This document shows, one piece after another, positions 29,576-44,100 of a stretch of DNA of 64,000 nucleotides. This stretch comes from Brachycybe producta. Taxonomy: Eukaryota; Arthropoda; Diplopoda; Playtdesmida; Andrognathidae. The stretch's first letter is position 1, and the number at the start of each line of letters is the position of its first letter. The notes under the pieces were generated by a model. It was not told the origin of the DNA, made no database searches, and saw only the letters and a list, made by a program, of their open reading frames with translations. The position numbers and the translations under genes were made by a program. The stretch lies in the NCBI GenBank assembly GCA_036925085.1, contig JAUPFP010000029.1, positions 1,116,001 to 1,180,000 on the forward strand, given 5' to 3'.

Positions 29576-32500
29576 TATAAAAATGGGGGGAAACATTCTC
29601 TTGAGTATCAAATCACACAGACTCCTTATGTATAAATTATATCAATTTTTTTGTTTCTCAGCGAATGTTTTTTTCTGCTTTAGCTTTTTGTTTTGATTGA
29701 TTCTCATGTCTTGTAAGGTAGAAAGGTAAATTCAACTTGTGTCAAAATAAAACCAGGTTTCAAATTCACCGCAGTTTTACTCTCTTTTTTTGAGATGCAT
29801 TTATGTGTTTCAATATGTAATATCTTCAACAAAAAAAAAAGAAGTTATTTCAGAAGGTTAAAAAAAATTCCCTACCAAGTGAAACTGACGAATAAAAACT
29901 ACAAGAGAGATCAATAAGAAACACAAAAACATCAGTGAGAGATGCAGACCACCAAATTCTTCTAGTCTACAAGGGGAAATATAATAATATTATATAAATG
30001 TATTCCACAAGGAAGGGGGAGGGAAGATGGGGTGGCATAAAAGTGCATAATTTTCAAACTAAGGCGTTTGGTTCCCAAATATTTTCTATCAATTGAAAGG
30101 AGGAACTTTGTAAGAAAGAAGAAACTTTTACCATATTTTGTGATTCATTTATTGCTCTTTTTTTCTTGCTCCCATGACAATTTCATTTCGACTTTTTTAT
30201 TATTATTTTGGCTTCAAGGGGTTTATAACGGGCTGGGAGAAGTTGGGATTTCGTTTAGTTGTTTCAATTTGTGCTTCTTCAATTCTTCAGTGATGTTGTA
30301 AATGTCAATTCTATATTGTAATTTTTGGTTGATTTGTTGATCAACAATTATTAAAGAAAGAAAAGAAGAATCTAAATTTGAACTCCTCCTTTCTCTTAAC
30401 CTTTCCCCCCACCTATTTCCGTTCCCCTTTCTAATTCCATGATTAAGATGGGGCAACTGAATAAGCGCCAAATGGAAGAAACGCCAAACTGAATAAAAGC
30501 CAATAATTTGGCGGTTATTCAGTTTGGCGTTTGTTCCATTTGGCGCTTATTCAGTTTGGCGTTTGTTCAATTTGGCGCTTATTCAGTTTGGCGTTTGTTC
30601 CATTTGGCGTTTATTCAGTTTGGTAGTTATTCAGGTTTTTTGTAAATTCTGATGGTCCAAATATTGTGAGCTTTTATAGACGTCAGACTGTGCAGATTTA
30701 CAAACAGAACATGCTAACCTAACCTAACCAATCCTAACCTATCCTAACCTGACCAAACCTAACCTAATCAATCCTAACCTAACAATGTGTTTATTACATT
30801 TTGGCGGTTATTCAGTTTGGTGCTTGTTCAGTTTGGCGTTTGTTCCATTTGGCACTTATTCAGTTTGGCGTTTGTTCCATTTGGCTTTTATTCAGTTTGG
30901 CGTTTGTTCCATTTGGCTTTTATTCAGTTTGGCGTTTGTTCCATTTGGCTTTTATTCAGTTTGGCGTTTGTTCCATTTGGCGTTTATTCAGTTTGGCGTT
31001 AGTTCAGATTGGCGTTTGTTCAATTTGGCGCTTGTTCAATTTGGCGCTTATTCAATTTGGCGCTTGTTCAATTTGGTGCTTGATCAGCGCCACCATTAAG
31101 ATACAGGTGTGTGTTGGAATCCTAAGAAATATGTTGAGATTTCTCTCCTCTCTCTCTCTCTCACTTGTTGTATCCATTGATTTAACAAATCTATACCCTT
31201 AATATAATGAGTCTATTGTTCTATCGAATAGACTGTGTGTATAGGTGATGAAGTGTCGATTCTTCTTTAGACTTTTATTTTTAAAGATGATGATGGAAAA
31301 TGAAAAATGGCAAATTCGACCAATTTTGAGCGGTTTTATGTCTGTTACTTTGTTATTAACTTTTATTACTCATTTAACTCTTGACGTTTAAATAAGAAAA
31401 TTAAACAAAAAAATATGTTTTTTTGTGATACTCGCTTTTTTATTATAAAAAAGGGTATAAAAAGTAAAGCAAGATGTAATCGTGTCTTGTGTTGTCAACT
31501 TGTTGGTGTAGTGATTAGTGTCTCAGGCTCTCTCAGTCCATTGGTAATGTTTGTCATGGGTTCTCAATCCCCGTGCAGAGTGTGAATCATATTTTCAAAT
31601 ATTTCAGAAGGGGGCAACCAAATTATGAAATTAAATAAAAGCGAGTAAAAATAACAGGCAGTTAGAAATCGGGGAGAACTTCAGTTGGCTCCGCCCTTGT
31701 TGTGACGAACGCAACTTCTAATTGGTTGGTTATGTAGCCTGATGTCACATGCTCCGCCCTTTTCAACGTCGAACCACACAACAAACCAATTAGAAGTTGC
31801 CAGTCGTTATAAAAAGGGCGGTGCCAACTGAAGTTCTACCCGATTTCTAACTGCCTGTGTAAAAAAATACTCTCTGCGAGTTCAATGTTCAAATGCATTG
31901 GTAAAACCCAATTTAACCATTGCAAAATGTGTTCTAAAATGATTCGTTGTCAGGCAAATAAGAGTCCCATATTTATGATATGGGGGACCGTTGGATGTGT
32001 CCATCCTTTATTGAATTGTCCATCAACTGACAAATTCCATACAAGTGTTTCTTAATTTATGCGGTTCATCTTTGGTTGATTAAAATTGAACCTTTTTCAC
32101 TCTTGAGATTCATCAATAATTAATTGGTTAATAATTTCTATAAAAGGCAGCATTTTGTGACTATTGAATGTGATTGGCACACTGATACTTATTTCATATT
32201 TTTAATTAAAAGCAGCATCTTTAATGTGGAACTGACAGATGTTTGTGCTATTTGACTAAGATGGTGCCCCTTCCCCCCTCTCTCCCCTAATAGGATTAAA
32301 CGCCATTTTGGCGCTTATTTCATTTGTGACGCTTCTTCAATCAGCGCCACACCCACATAATAAGAAGTGATTCCGTTTTAGAACGTATAAATGAACGAAG
32401 ATTATATGAAAAATTGGATTTTACTTGTTGTTTACTCTTGGTATTAATTTTCTACCACAAAAATCATTCTTTTATAGTTAAGCTTTTTTGGGGGGAGGAA

Positions 32501-35500
32501 GTTTCAAAGATGGATTATAACAACACTATCACAAATACAAGGTGTTAAAACCCTCTCAAAATGATGATGGAAAAAAAATAAAGATCTTATTTTTTCGGGG
32601 ACTAGAAGGGTCGTCTCCCACTCTCTTTCACTGTCTATCTTAACAATTGTTGTTTTCTGATAAGATGGATGTATCGTATCAATCTCTATATGTTTGTTTC
32701 TAACATTTTAAGCGCTTATTTATGTTTTCTTTTATTCGAGCTGTATATTATGTATATGTTACTGTCAATCTGTGGAATCAATCTGCAGATTACCTGGGCA
32801 ATCTGAAAAAACAAACAACCTTCTAGTGAATCTGCAAAATTCAATACATTTTTAGATGTTGAATTTTGCAGATTCACTAACAGGTTAGTTGTTTTTCAGA
32901 TTGTCTAGGCAATGTGCAGATTGACAGTAACACATATAATATATCCGTTCTTTATTGTTCTAATTTTACGATCGATCTTATTTTTCTTGTTTCTTTTTCT
33001 AAAGCTCCAATCTTTTTTTTTTTTCCTTTTCCTTTTTTTGGTTCTAAAAATGGGGTTCTTTCTATATGGAAACAAATATAGCATTAGATGTGTCAAATGC
33101 CATTGGGGAATCAACTTCTCGGTTGTTGTTGTTCTTCTTCAATGGGGTATTTTCTTCTTCTTTTTCACGGTTGTTGTTCTTCTTCTGTCTTTAAAACAAG
33201 CCCACCCCAAAAAAGAGAAACTGATTCCTTTTTGTATATACGACCAGTATATATAAGAATAGAAAGAAAGAAAGAAAGATAGAGGATGGCAATTTAAGCA
33301 GCTTCTCTGAACGAAGAATTTAATCCTTTAACTGGTTTAGATATAGTTTTCTTCTTCTTCTTCGTCGTCGTAGTCGTCGTCGTCATCACTTGACGGGTGT
33401 GACGGTGTTGATGATGATGATGATCATGTTTATTATGCACCAACGTGTTTACAAATGGTGGTCGGTGGTAGTGGTTGGTTATGTTGCAAAATCTACTTTG
33501 TATTTTTGTTTTCCGGATTCCATTCCCTTTGTATGTTTGTTGGTGTGACAATGATGATGATGATACCAAAAAGCCTTTCTTATTGTTTCCTTTTGCAAAC
33601 ATTTAACCCTTTTTTATAGAGACGTTTTATTTTTTTAGATTAGAAATAAACTTTATTTGTTTTTTTTAGATACTTGTTAAAAGTTTTAATAGTTTTACTT
33701 TGTATTTACAATTGAATCACTTTTGTGAATTTCATTTTCTGCCGTTTGGAGTAAAAAGAACAACTACATAAAGCTGATGGGCCTGAGCTCGACATTTTAT
33801 GTAAAACAAAAACCACATGAGTTTTTTGTGTTTAATGGGCTGAAGCTCATTAAAAAGTTTTGTGGATTGGGCCTGAGGTTTTTTTTTTCCTCTCCCACAA
33901 GTTGTCTTTAATTTTGAGCGAAAAGTGACTTCTGTTAGAGACCATTTCATTACCTCCAGAAATCGCCAAACGACGCCATTTTAAATTTCCAAAAACGAAA
34001 GTCTCCCCCCCCCCATTTTTGTGGCAAAGGTTGTCACCTCACATTTCCAGAATTCCTTAATGAAATATATTTATTCCCTATTCCTATTCAACTCAATACA
34101 ACCTTTCATGTGGAATAATTCAAATATTAAATGCATGAAACATTCAAATGAAACTAATGTGAGCTGGTGACAACACCTTCAGAATTCAAGTAGAGGAGTA
34201 GACTTTGGGGGTTTTGTTGCCAATGTCTGTTGTTTGGTGGCGCTTCTAATCTAATAAAGTTCATTTATATGAAGTCAGCTGATTTTTAATTTTTTAAATT
34301 ATATTGATGACTTATTTTAAGTTTTAAAAATCGTTTTGGTATTCGTTGAATGATTTTTGACAAGATTTTGACAAGAAATTTCCGGAGGTAATTACGTCTC
34401 TTTAAAGAACATTTTTTCTTCCCCGTTTAAATAACCCATCTTTACTAAATTTATGAATTGGTAAATTATTCTGAGTTGTTATTCGATGAGTTTGACTGAA
34501 TCAAGTTGAGTTTTTTTCTTGCTTGACGTTGGTTGTAGTGTTGTTGTTTAGTAAATGTGTTTTCTATTCGGACCTCCCCTTTCCCCTCAGTTCCATTTTG
34601 TTCTGGTCCAACAGTTTAGACGTTTTTTTTTTCTTCTTCTTCTTCATTCACGGCTCATTAGGCCGCCATCTTCCCAACCACAAAAATTAAATGGGCGTCA
34701 CAATAACGACCAAATAAGACCCGAAAAAATCACACATCTTCTATTAAAATATAAGAAAAACAAGTTTGCACTTTTCGTTTACGACACACACGCAAAAATA
34801 GCTTTCATTATAAATATCATCATTTATACTAAATGAACTATAAATTATTATTGCAATTCCAATTTGCCCGATTTGTGTTTCAAGAGTTTTTTTAAATTGG
34901 ATAAAAGTTAATTTTTTTACTCTTTGTGATCCACTGATCTCTCTTGACAATGTCGAAATATGTTCTTTTTGAAAAAGAGAAATTTCATTTAATTTATTGA
35001 ATTCCCTTTGTAAAAATGACATATTTATTAATTGGAAATGGGATCAGAAGAAAAAAATGTCAATTACACAAATGTAACATTATTTATCATTTGAGGTGGA
35101 ATTTTGAATAAAATGTTTCAGTCACAAGAGTTCATCTATAGATATATTGAAGCTGCTCTAATAGACGTGGATTTGTATGTTGAACACTGTGGATTTAAGT
35201 TACAGACTAGAAGACAAATAAAGATGTGATTTTTCTTCTTTTTTTGCTATTTTTTTTCCATATATAATACCAGTTGAAAAGACAAATAAAATGGCCCCAT
35301 CTTCTGTCTCTATCTTATATATACATGTATATATGGGGGGGGGGGGGGCTTTAAATATATACATAAGACGATAGAAGTCGAGATTGAGTTTGGTTTTTTT
35401 TTTCTTCACTCTAGTCTAGATGGAAAATTGGGTTTGCTGCAGTTAGTCAGTCGCTTTATCGACATCGCATATGTACACTTTTTTTTGCATGCCCATGCCC

Positions 35501-38500
35501 CATTTATGTATATATTATATTGAAGGGAGGGGTGGTGGTTGGTTTGAGGCCCCAGAAAATATTTCAAAAGTGAATTCAGTGATGCGGCAACTGCGTTGTA
35601 GCAGATGTCGCACTTGATGAAGGCGACGTCCTGTCACAATAATGTCGTAAAGGGGTGGTTGATGGAGGTTTGTCTTTCTTGCCACACACACACACGTATT
35701 GTACCCCCAATTTAGATTGAAGACAGTAGGGTTTGGTAGGTGTACGTACGTACCCACTGTATTTTCTCAGAAGTATTTACAGTGTAAAAGCGAGATGGAA
35801 AAGATAGAAGTTACTCTTATGTAGAATGTATATAGAAGAAGATGGAAGAGGAGGGAGAGAGAGAGAGAGATAATAATGGTTTTCAAGTTAATCTGGTAGG
35901 AAAATAGACCATAGTGTGTTATAGGGATAGTAGTAGTGGTGCATTATGGGTGGGTAGTGTGGGGGGGGGGGGGGGGGGGTGGCTTCTCCTATTGTTCTTT
36001 AAGCAGCACTTCTACCCTCTCTTTCCATGTCATTTCTTTTTTTTTTTAAGACTTACGCTTGATCAATAGAAAATGGCAAACCCATGTTATAGGATGCTCC
36101 CTACCCTCAACCCTCACCCCACCACCTATTTCTAGGGGCCTTTCTATCCTATGTTATTTGTTATGTACAAGGTAGGAAAAAGGGGTGGGTAGACAGAAAA
36201 AAAAGAGGAGTCTCTTTTTATGTGAGGAAATGTGCCAAGAAAATTACTCGAAAGGAAAATGATTATGTCCGACAAAATTAAGGCGACATTGTGGCACGGG
36301 TTTGAAAAAGTTGAGAAAAATTATTCAAGAGGACGACGACTTTAAAATCCTTCTGTCCAATTGTAACACAAGGATGTGTTTTTGTGGTGCAGGGGGGTCT
36401 GTTACCAAGGGTACTGAAATTCTAATGGGAATCTTCAAAAGTGCTAAGCTATTTTTTTAACTTCTGAAGTTCTGATCTGAATCTTCTATATAAATATATT
36501 GATTACTGCTGTTGTTGCGTCCACTTGACATTTATATATTTCACAAGTGACTGACAAAATGTAAATGATCATTGATCACTGGGTATGGCAGTGTCAATAA
36601 CCCTACTTTATATAAAAGTGGTTGGATACACATTGTAATACCATGGTACTCTTCTTCTCTTATTTAATCTGACTGGCACAGGTGGAGAAGATAAAACGTC
36701 CAGGGAATCTTAAGATCCGTATTCAAACAGACATTTAGAGAGGACAGAAATATGTTCGATATAGCCAACAGCCATAGACAGACATAACCATTGATCTCTT
36801 GGTTAAGGGAGTGAGGGGTGGATGAATATATGGATTTCTATAACCGCATAACCACAGTTGTGAATGATATGAATGACATCATATGTTACCTTATCATTTA
36901 ATGCCAGGATCGGCATTAAATGATAAGGTAACACATGATGTCATTCATATCATCCTGTATAAGTGAACCCCACCGAACCCCCTTAAATGGCCAATACCTT
37001 GACTACAGCTTGAGCTAAACGCATTCAAGTTAAACATGTTTAGTTGAATTATACGGAGTCCAGTTAAGGACATGAACTAGATAAGAACAAATAGAAATAC
37101 TAAGTCATTATTTTGTTACATTAACTCATTATATTCAAATACAAATTTAATATATTTAAATATTAACGCAATTATTTAGAGATATGAAACGAATAAATTG
37201 ACTTTGACAGATTGTATATTTGTCCTTAATGGGACTCTGTAGAACATGTTTAATATTTAAATGCATTTTTAGGTATTTAACACAATTTACTGTAGATGTG
37301 TGTAAGCCTTACATATAAAAGGAAAAAAAAATATGTTTGCAATGAATTGTGGGATAAAGTACCAACAAGATTGTATTTTCTAGATGCAAATCTATAATTA
37401 ATTTTTTTCCGGTTTAATATAAGTCATTTTGCTTATGTAAATGTAAAAGTAATTGAAATGCATGTTTCATTCATTCATTGTAACAACATCTATTCAGAAA
37501 TCTCAGATTTAAGATTTTTTTTGTGTATTTTTTTCTACTTTTTAAATGTATTTAGAGTTAGTTCCATTGTGAAAATGAGAGACTTTGAAATAAAAAGTCT
37601 GCAAAGAAATCGATATCTTTGACGTTGAAAATGCCAAAGAATGAGAAATTACATCTCACTTGGGGAATGAACTCACAGACACAGAAAAAAGTTTACTTAT
37701 TGTCCAATTGTTAAAAATCAAACATTTCCACATGAGTGCAAACATAAATGCAGAAACTGACTGTGTGTTTGGAGGGCAAAAATGATTGCATACATTTACA
37801 TGTAATATATGCACACATGTATTTGAATATTACACACACATATGGACGAAAGGGAGAAATAATGGTTGCGTGTGCGGACCAGTCTACAAAATAACAAATG
37901 CTTTTTTTATTGCATTATTCATTCACTAAATGGGTTTCAACTGAACTCAATTTAAAAATGAATTAATTTGGACGAAAACTTAATAACAAGATTTAATCTG
38001 AACAGAATAGGCAACACTCACTAGAATTTAGAAATTAAAAGTGTTTTTAGAAACTAGAACGGTAACTTTAATCAGTATTTTAATGTTTTAATATTTTTCA
38101 AAATAAACTTTTTATCGACAAACATTAAAATATAGATGTTGTCTGCTTTTTAGTGGTGATTCATTTTCAAACTGATCTAAAAAGCTTATTTTAAAAGATA
38201 TATCAAACAATAAAAATCTCCTTAACTGATTGAGCTACCCTTCTAGTTTATTGTTGCTTCTGAAAGGACGTGTTGGAAGTGGGTACTGTTTGCAATTTAA
38301 AAAGACCTTTTCGGGTGAAATGTCATATTTAGGAGAAATATATTGGTTAGAAATGTTCTAAATTAAGCATTCATGTTAAGGTTGTTTGATGATGATGAAT
38401 TATGGACTTTTTTAAATTGCTTTTTATTCTCTTGACCTGTTTTGGTTGTTTTACTTTTTTTAAGTTACTTTTTTTATTATTACTTTTCAAAAACTGTCAA

Positions 38501-41077
38501 AATGGAGGGAAAATAATTTATATACGCATATAATTAATAATACTGTAGTAAAGAGAGATTAAAGAAGAAAAAACTCCTTTGGGTTTTTTTAATATTAAAA
38601 ATTCGTTCGAAATGAGTTCCATTTTGCACAAGGTATATAATTATTATGTTCTGATCATGACACGAATGACTCGATGATGAATTTAAATGAGAAAGTTACT
38701 TTATGAAAGTTACTTTTGAGAGAGGAGGGTATAGTAGGTTAAATATGTAAGTAGGCCTACACGAAAGATGATTGGCATGTGTAATTTCTATGATGATGAT
38801 TCCATCGTACATCACCGAAAGCTCCGTTTACACCACCCAATATCTACTGTTATAAGTAAGTCTGGAGAATTGCATTTGTTGACAAGTGTAAACGTCACTT
38901 TTTTATATTTAATATTGATGGTTGGTTACAACTTTGCAGCAATTTATTGATGTACTTAATAATACTGCGTTCTGACAACGAATAATGGTATATTGGTGGG
39001 TGGGTGGGGGAATGAAAGTGGTTTCTAATTAGGAGTTGATGGAATTGAAAATATATATCTGAAAAAGCTTTTTATTTTTAGCTTTTATTTTGACTATTTG
39101 TGCTTCTTTTGTATTTTGAATTCTTTTATGTGTTTAGTTTATTATTCAGTTATTGTTTGTTGTAAATGTTAAGTGTGTGTTAGGTGAATTGAAAATTAAG
39201 CAATCAAAGGAAATGAATAATTTTATGAGTTCACACCAAGGAGTTGCGAGAAAAACTAGTTTGCATGATTAGGTTTTTTTTTTGTTTGTTGTTGCCTCAG
39301 TTGATCTTTATCTTTTGACAAATAACAGATATATTTAAAATAACTATACTTGTTGTATATTAAAGCCTCTCTAGAAATGGCCCAAAGGAGGAGGGGCCAT
39401 GATGGGTGGTGATGAATTTTGGTTTCCAATTGATTACAAGCATAAAATGTTTGCCTGTAAACAGGGATTCCAATTTATACGTTGAAAAGCAGGAGGGGGT
39501 TTATTTTTCTATTACGCTCGAATAACTTGTGTTAATGTAGAAATAGGTTTAGATTATAAATAGGGACCTTTTTTAATGTCAACAGGGTTTTTACTTTTCT
39601 ATACTTTTCCTATTCCTTTATTATTGCCAATGTGTTTGTAAACATCTAACAGCAGAGATAAATACCTAATACACAAGTTTATAGACTTCTTTATTTTCTA
39701 GTCTTCTTATTTGTATTCGTATTAAGAGAACCCTGAAAAAGGAGGGAAAGGGGGGGGGGGCTAATATTATATTTCCTTTGTTATCCAACTACACTGAACC
39801 TACAGTATATAAGAAGAAACTTAAAGGATTTCTTAAATTTCGTTTTTGGAAGCAGTAAAACGAGACGTTTACTGACTGACTGCACCATTTTGTTTCCTAT
39901 CTTCTTCTCTATATAAGGTTTGGTTGATACCCGCATTTCTTTGTACACTCTTCAAATATACACGAGAATGTTGCTGCATTCAAATTGGAAAATTCAAACA
40001 ATTCTACACATTCACTAGGCAGTCTGTGTGCAAAACAACTAATCGTTGCAATTATTAGACACTTTATCCAATGGGCTATTATTTTTAATGCAATATATCA
40101 AGTAAATATTTCTCAATTTGTGGCCCAAGTGCCAATTGTGAAGTAATCATCATCATCATCATCATCATCATTAGAGAGCAACTGCAATTATCCTTTTTTA
40201 ATCAAAAAGGCTGGTTACAGGATAGTTGCCTGTTTATTATCAGTTGTCAACTAGTTTGATAGAAAAAAAAACGACCATAATTGTTGGTTGATCTAAGTAG
40301 GGAATTGTTACTTGACAATTGGTTTTTGAGCCACAGATTGAGAAACATTTGTTTGATTTTGCATACAAATCCGAGCTTTACTAATAAGTTGATAACAAAC
40401 CAGTCTATATAGACTTTATAGACAATTTTGAAATAAAATTACACGCATCTATATAATGTTGTGTAGATTGGAACTGATGATGACCGGTTTATGTACTTGA
40501 CTATAGTGAATGTGTAGAATGACTGATTTGCCACTTTGTTAAACTGATTGAGTGGATGCAGAAAAGAAGAGAGATCATTGCAGCAGGAGTAGCAACCATA
40601 TTACACTAAATGGGTGGTGGTGGTGGTACTTCACTTTGTTTTATTTTACTTATCTCTCTTTCTCTCTCTCTCATGTTCGTTTTATTCTTTTATCTGTTTT
40701 AATGTTTTTGATGAAACGTGGTTATTACATTTCAACTATAAGGAAATATGAATCCTTTTTTTCTTATACTCAATTTAGAAGAAGGTGAGCGTGTGCGCGC
40801 GCGTGTTTGTTCTCCTTCTTCTTGTTCTCGTTCTTGTTTTGCTATAAAAGACGATAAAAAGAGATGCATCTTTCTATTTGGGACCTTAATGTAATACTGT
40901 TTTTACTAACATAACAGATTTTTATGCCCATTTTACCAAAAGCAAAGCAGAGCAAACAAGTTAGGTGGATATTCATTTTCTCTCTCTCTCTCTTTCTATC
41001 TATCTATTTGTGTACAAGTATTTTGTGCAATTTCTACTGTACCGTCTATTACAGTATATACGTGTACTGCCTACTTG

Positions 41078-41150
<73 letters not shown>

Positions 41151-44100
41151 GATAGAAAATAGCCATTACATGACTGCATATACCCCATGAATAAAAAGCC
41201 CAAAGTTGCGAACCCGTGACATTTATAACTTCCATTTTTGGAAACCTAATCTCTCTTCTCTTTTTTGGTAAATGGTTTATAATGGATGATTTGATCAATA
41301 AATAAAAACCAATCGTCGTTATTATAAAGTGAAGCCATTCAATAACGAACGACGAGCGTATAAATTATTATTAAACGCCAACTTTCTTTATACTTTATAG
41401 AAGAATAAAAAAAAAATATGTTTGTCCCATTTGAGACGAAAATTCTCAGTGGTTAGGAAATAATTTATCAGTGGTATTTTAATCTATTTAACCATATGGC
41501 ATTTAATACCGTCATTTTTCTAAAAGGAAAAAGGAAGTTCTATCGTAAGGTTTTTTTTTAATTTGAAGGAATTGCAGCAAAGTTGGGTCTGTCACAGTTT
41601 GTGGTGCTCGAAATTGGTCTCTTGGGCGGACAGGAATGGCGCCATTGTTCTTCTAAAACTTGTATTTTGAAGGATGGAGTCCGGTCGGTACTAGTTTTAT
41701 AAAAGCTGTGCCCATCTCACACGAATCTAACTTGAACAATGACACTTCGTATTCGCTTTCTTCAGCTTTAAAGCTAAGCTTCCGTGTTGGTTTAATATTT
41801 GAAGCAGATCGTTACATTAAAAATCAAAATACCCAGTCCGCTGAAATGAAAAGGCAGGTCAGCTGGTTATGACGTATCAGCTATATACCACCTTTTGATC
41901 AGGTTAGAGGTTAGATTTTGACGCAAATATGGAGTATTGACTTTGTTGCTTTAAATTTCAAAGCAAAATCAAGCAGCATGTTTAAAGCCAGAGAAAGCGA
42001 ATATATAGAGTTTAACCAGAACTTTTAGGATATTGCATTCCGAGATTCCAAATTAACGTCTTTCAACCCTAGTTCATTACATAAATGGCTACTGGTGATC
42101 TCCCCACCCCAACCATACAGTGAAGATCGGACTGATGTTGGTCGAGCCGAAGACCAAATTGACATTCTCCATTAACTAAAAGTATTACTAGCCTCCACCT
42201 CCAACCCTAGTTGTCCTACGAGATAAACCCCATCTTCATAAGATGCCTAGCTTTCCCCCCCCTTATATACATGTATATAAGTTGTTCGTTTGGAAATAAT
42301 AGAACGTTGCTTTTGCTAGCAGATTCATCCTATCCTCCAACAATGAATGTCTCAACAGTACGACACACACACACAATTGATCATCCATCCAACAATTGTG
42401 AAGAAACACAATGAAAATGGAATTTCGGATTTTATATTATATACATATATATATGTTGAGAAAGGAGGAGGGGGAGGAGGAGGCATTCTCCGGGAAGAAT
42501 GGGATTTAAATTGATTTGCGAATCAAGAGACTTTGTATGTATTCCCTCTCTCCTTTATACATGTTGAGAGTTGGTCCAGTCTTCTCTCTTTTCATCTCTA
42601 ATATATTGTTTGGTCAGTATATACAGTTATATGGTCCGAACTAACCCTCGAGTAGTGTGGTGTTTGCTGTGTGCACTCATACATACAGACAAATACGCAA
42701 TAATAATAATAATGATAGATAGATAGGTGCATGAAATCGCGTGACTTTTTTCGTTTTCTACCCCGATTTTATGAAAGATTGATCAAGGGAGTTCAACACT
42801 TTGCTCGGATGAAATTGCTCTAGAATAATGTTGCCATCAAACGTGTTAAATAATGTTCCTCCTTTTGGCATATATATATGTAGGAATGTAACAACCTAAA
42901 TGGAGGATGGCCCACTCCCCTCCCTCCCCCCCAAAAAAAGACTGAAAGCCATTGTGTGTTCTTTATATGTATATATGATTGGCGCCACTGCAGCTTTATG
43001 GCAGTTTCAGATTTTTTTTTACCATTCATTTGGATATATATGTTGGCTGAAAAGTAAAAGTAGTATTTCGACACGCAATCCTTCTAGTTTTTTACATTTG
43101 TTGGTACAGTACCAAGAATCCCTGCAATCACCAGTTAACCTTCTTGCTTTTTCTATCTATTACATTATATTGATAGGCTGGGATGTTGATAAACATGGCG
43201 GCCATACTATTAATGAGGAGCTTTTTTTGCTTCAAAACTTCATATGTCCGTATTTTGGCCAAACTTATTTTATTGCAGTTTTGTAATCAGTTTTCAGGGC
43301 TGAATCGAAATCTATAAAAAAATATTACAAAAATAAAACATATCCCATAGTAAAAGCGACTCGAATTTCAGGTTTTCCTATCTCTTTATATGTTTGTTTT
43401 TTGCGTTTCCTGAAAAATTTGAGTCACTGAACGTTTTGAGAAAAAAAAACTGATCAAAATGTACATGTATGTATATGGGCTCACTTTTCATTCTTTTGTT
43501 TTTCTATTCTATTTGTTGTGTTTACTGAAAGGAAGGCAAGATTTTCTTGTTTAACATTCAATAATTAGAAGTAATTAAGTTTTCCATCCACATTTTTTTT
43601 ACTAATGAGTAATGACTAAAGACTTCGAGTGTGTCTCAATGCCAATGCAAATAAAACGATGGGTTTTGCCTATATTTTTTAATGAGTGTTCTTCTTTTAC
43701 ATGGTATTAATATACATATTTATTTAAAAAAAATTAAGTCTTGCAAAAAAGCCCCTTTTCCTCCATGTGAATAAAGATGGGGAGGCGGTTTAAGGATAAG
43801 ATTAAAATGGGGGCTGTGGGGAACGTCGTCAAGTATAAGACGTCGCAAAGTGTTTCCATCAGACTTTCTACATTGTAATTGTATATTACAAACTATGTAA
43901 TTTGGCTGAGCTGAATATTGTAAGAGTTAATTAATGATGGAACACATTATATTATGTTTGTGATTTTGTATTACTAATAATTAATGTGATCGTCATATAA
44001 TTTGTTCCGCATTGATTTCATACTCTGTTGCCAAGTGTCGTCGTCGTCTTAATAAAGGAATGTCCAAAAGACCGTTTGAATTGACCTAATGCAAAATTTG

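Noticed and set aside
30713-30783. A true chromosome end or fusion point
   Set aside because: The CCTAA block lies at the same internal place in two transposon copies with target duplications.
30785-31202. Phe/Trp/Leu-rich frames of up to 133 codons (also 57416-57719)
   Set aside because: They translate the 16-nt GGCG arrays of the hAT-like element in three frames at once; not a protein gene.
42900-43286. 128-codon frame on the + strand
   Set aside because: No recognisable domain, no splice context, no paralogue; treated as chance.
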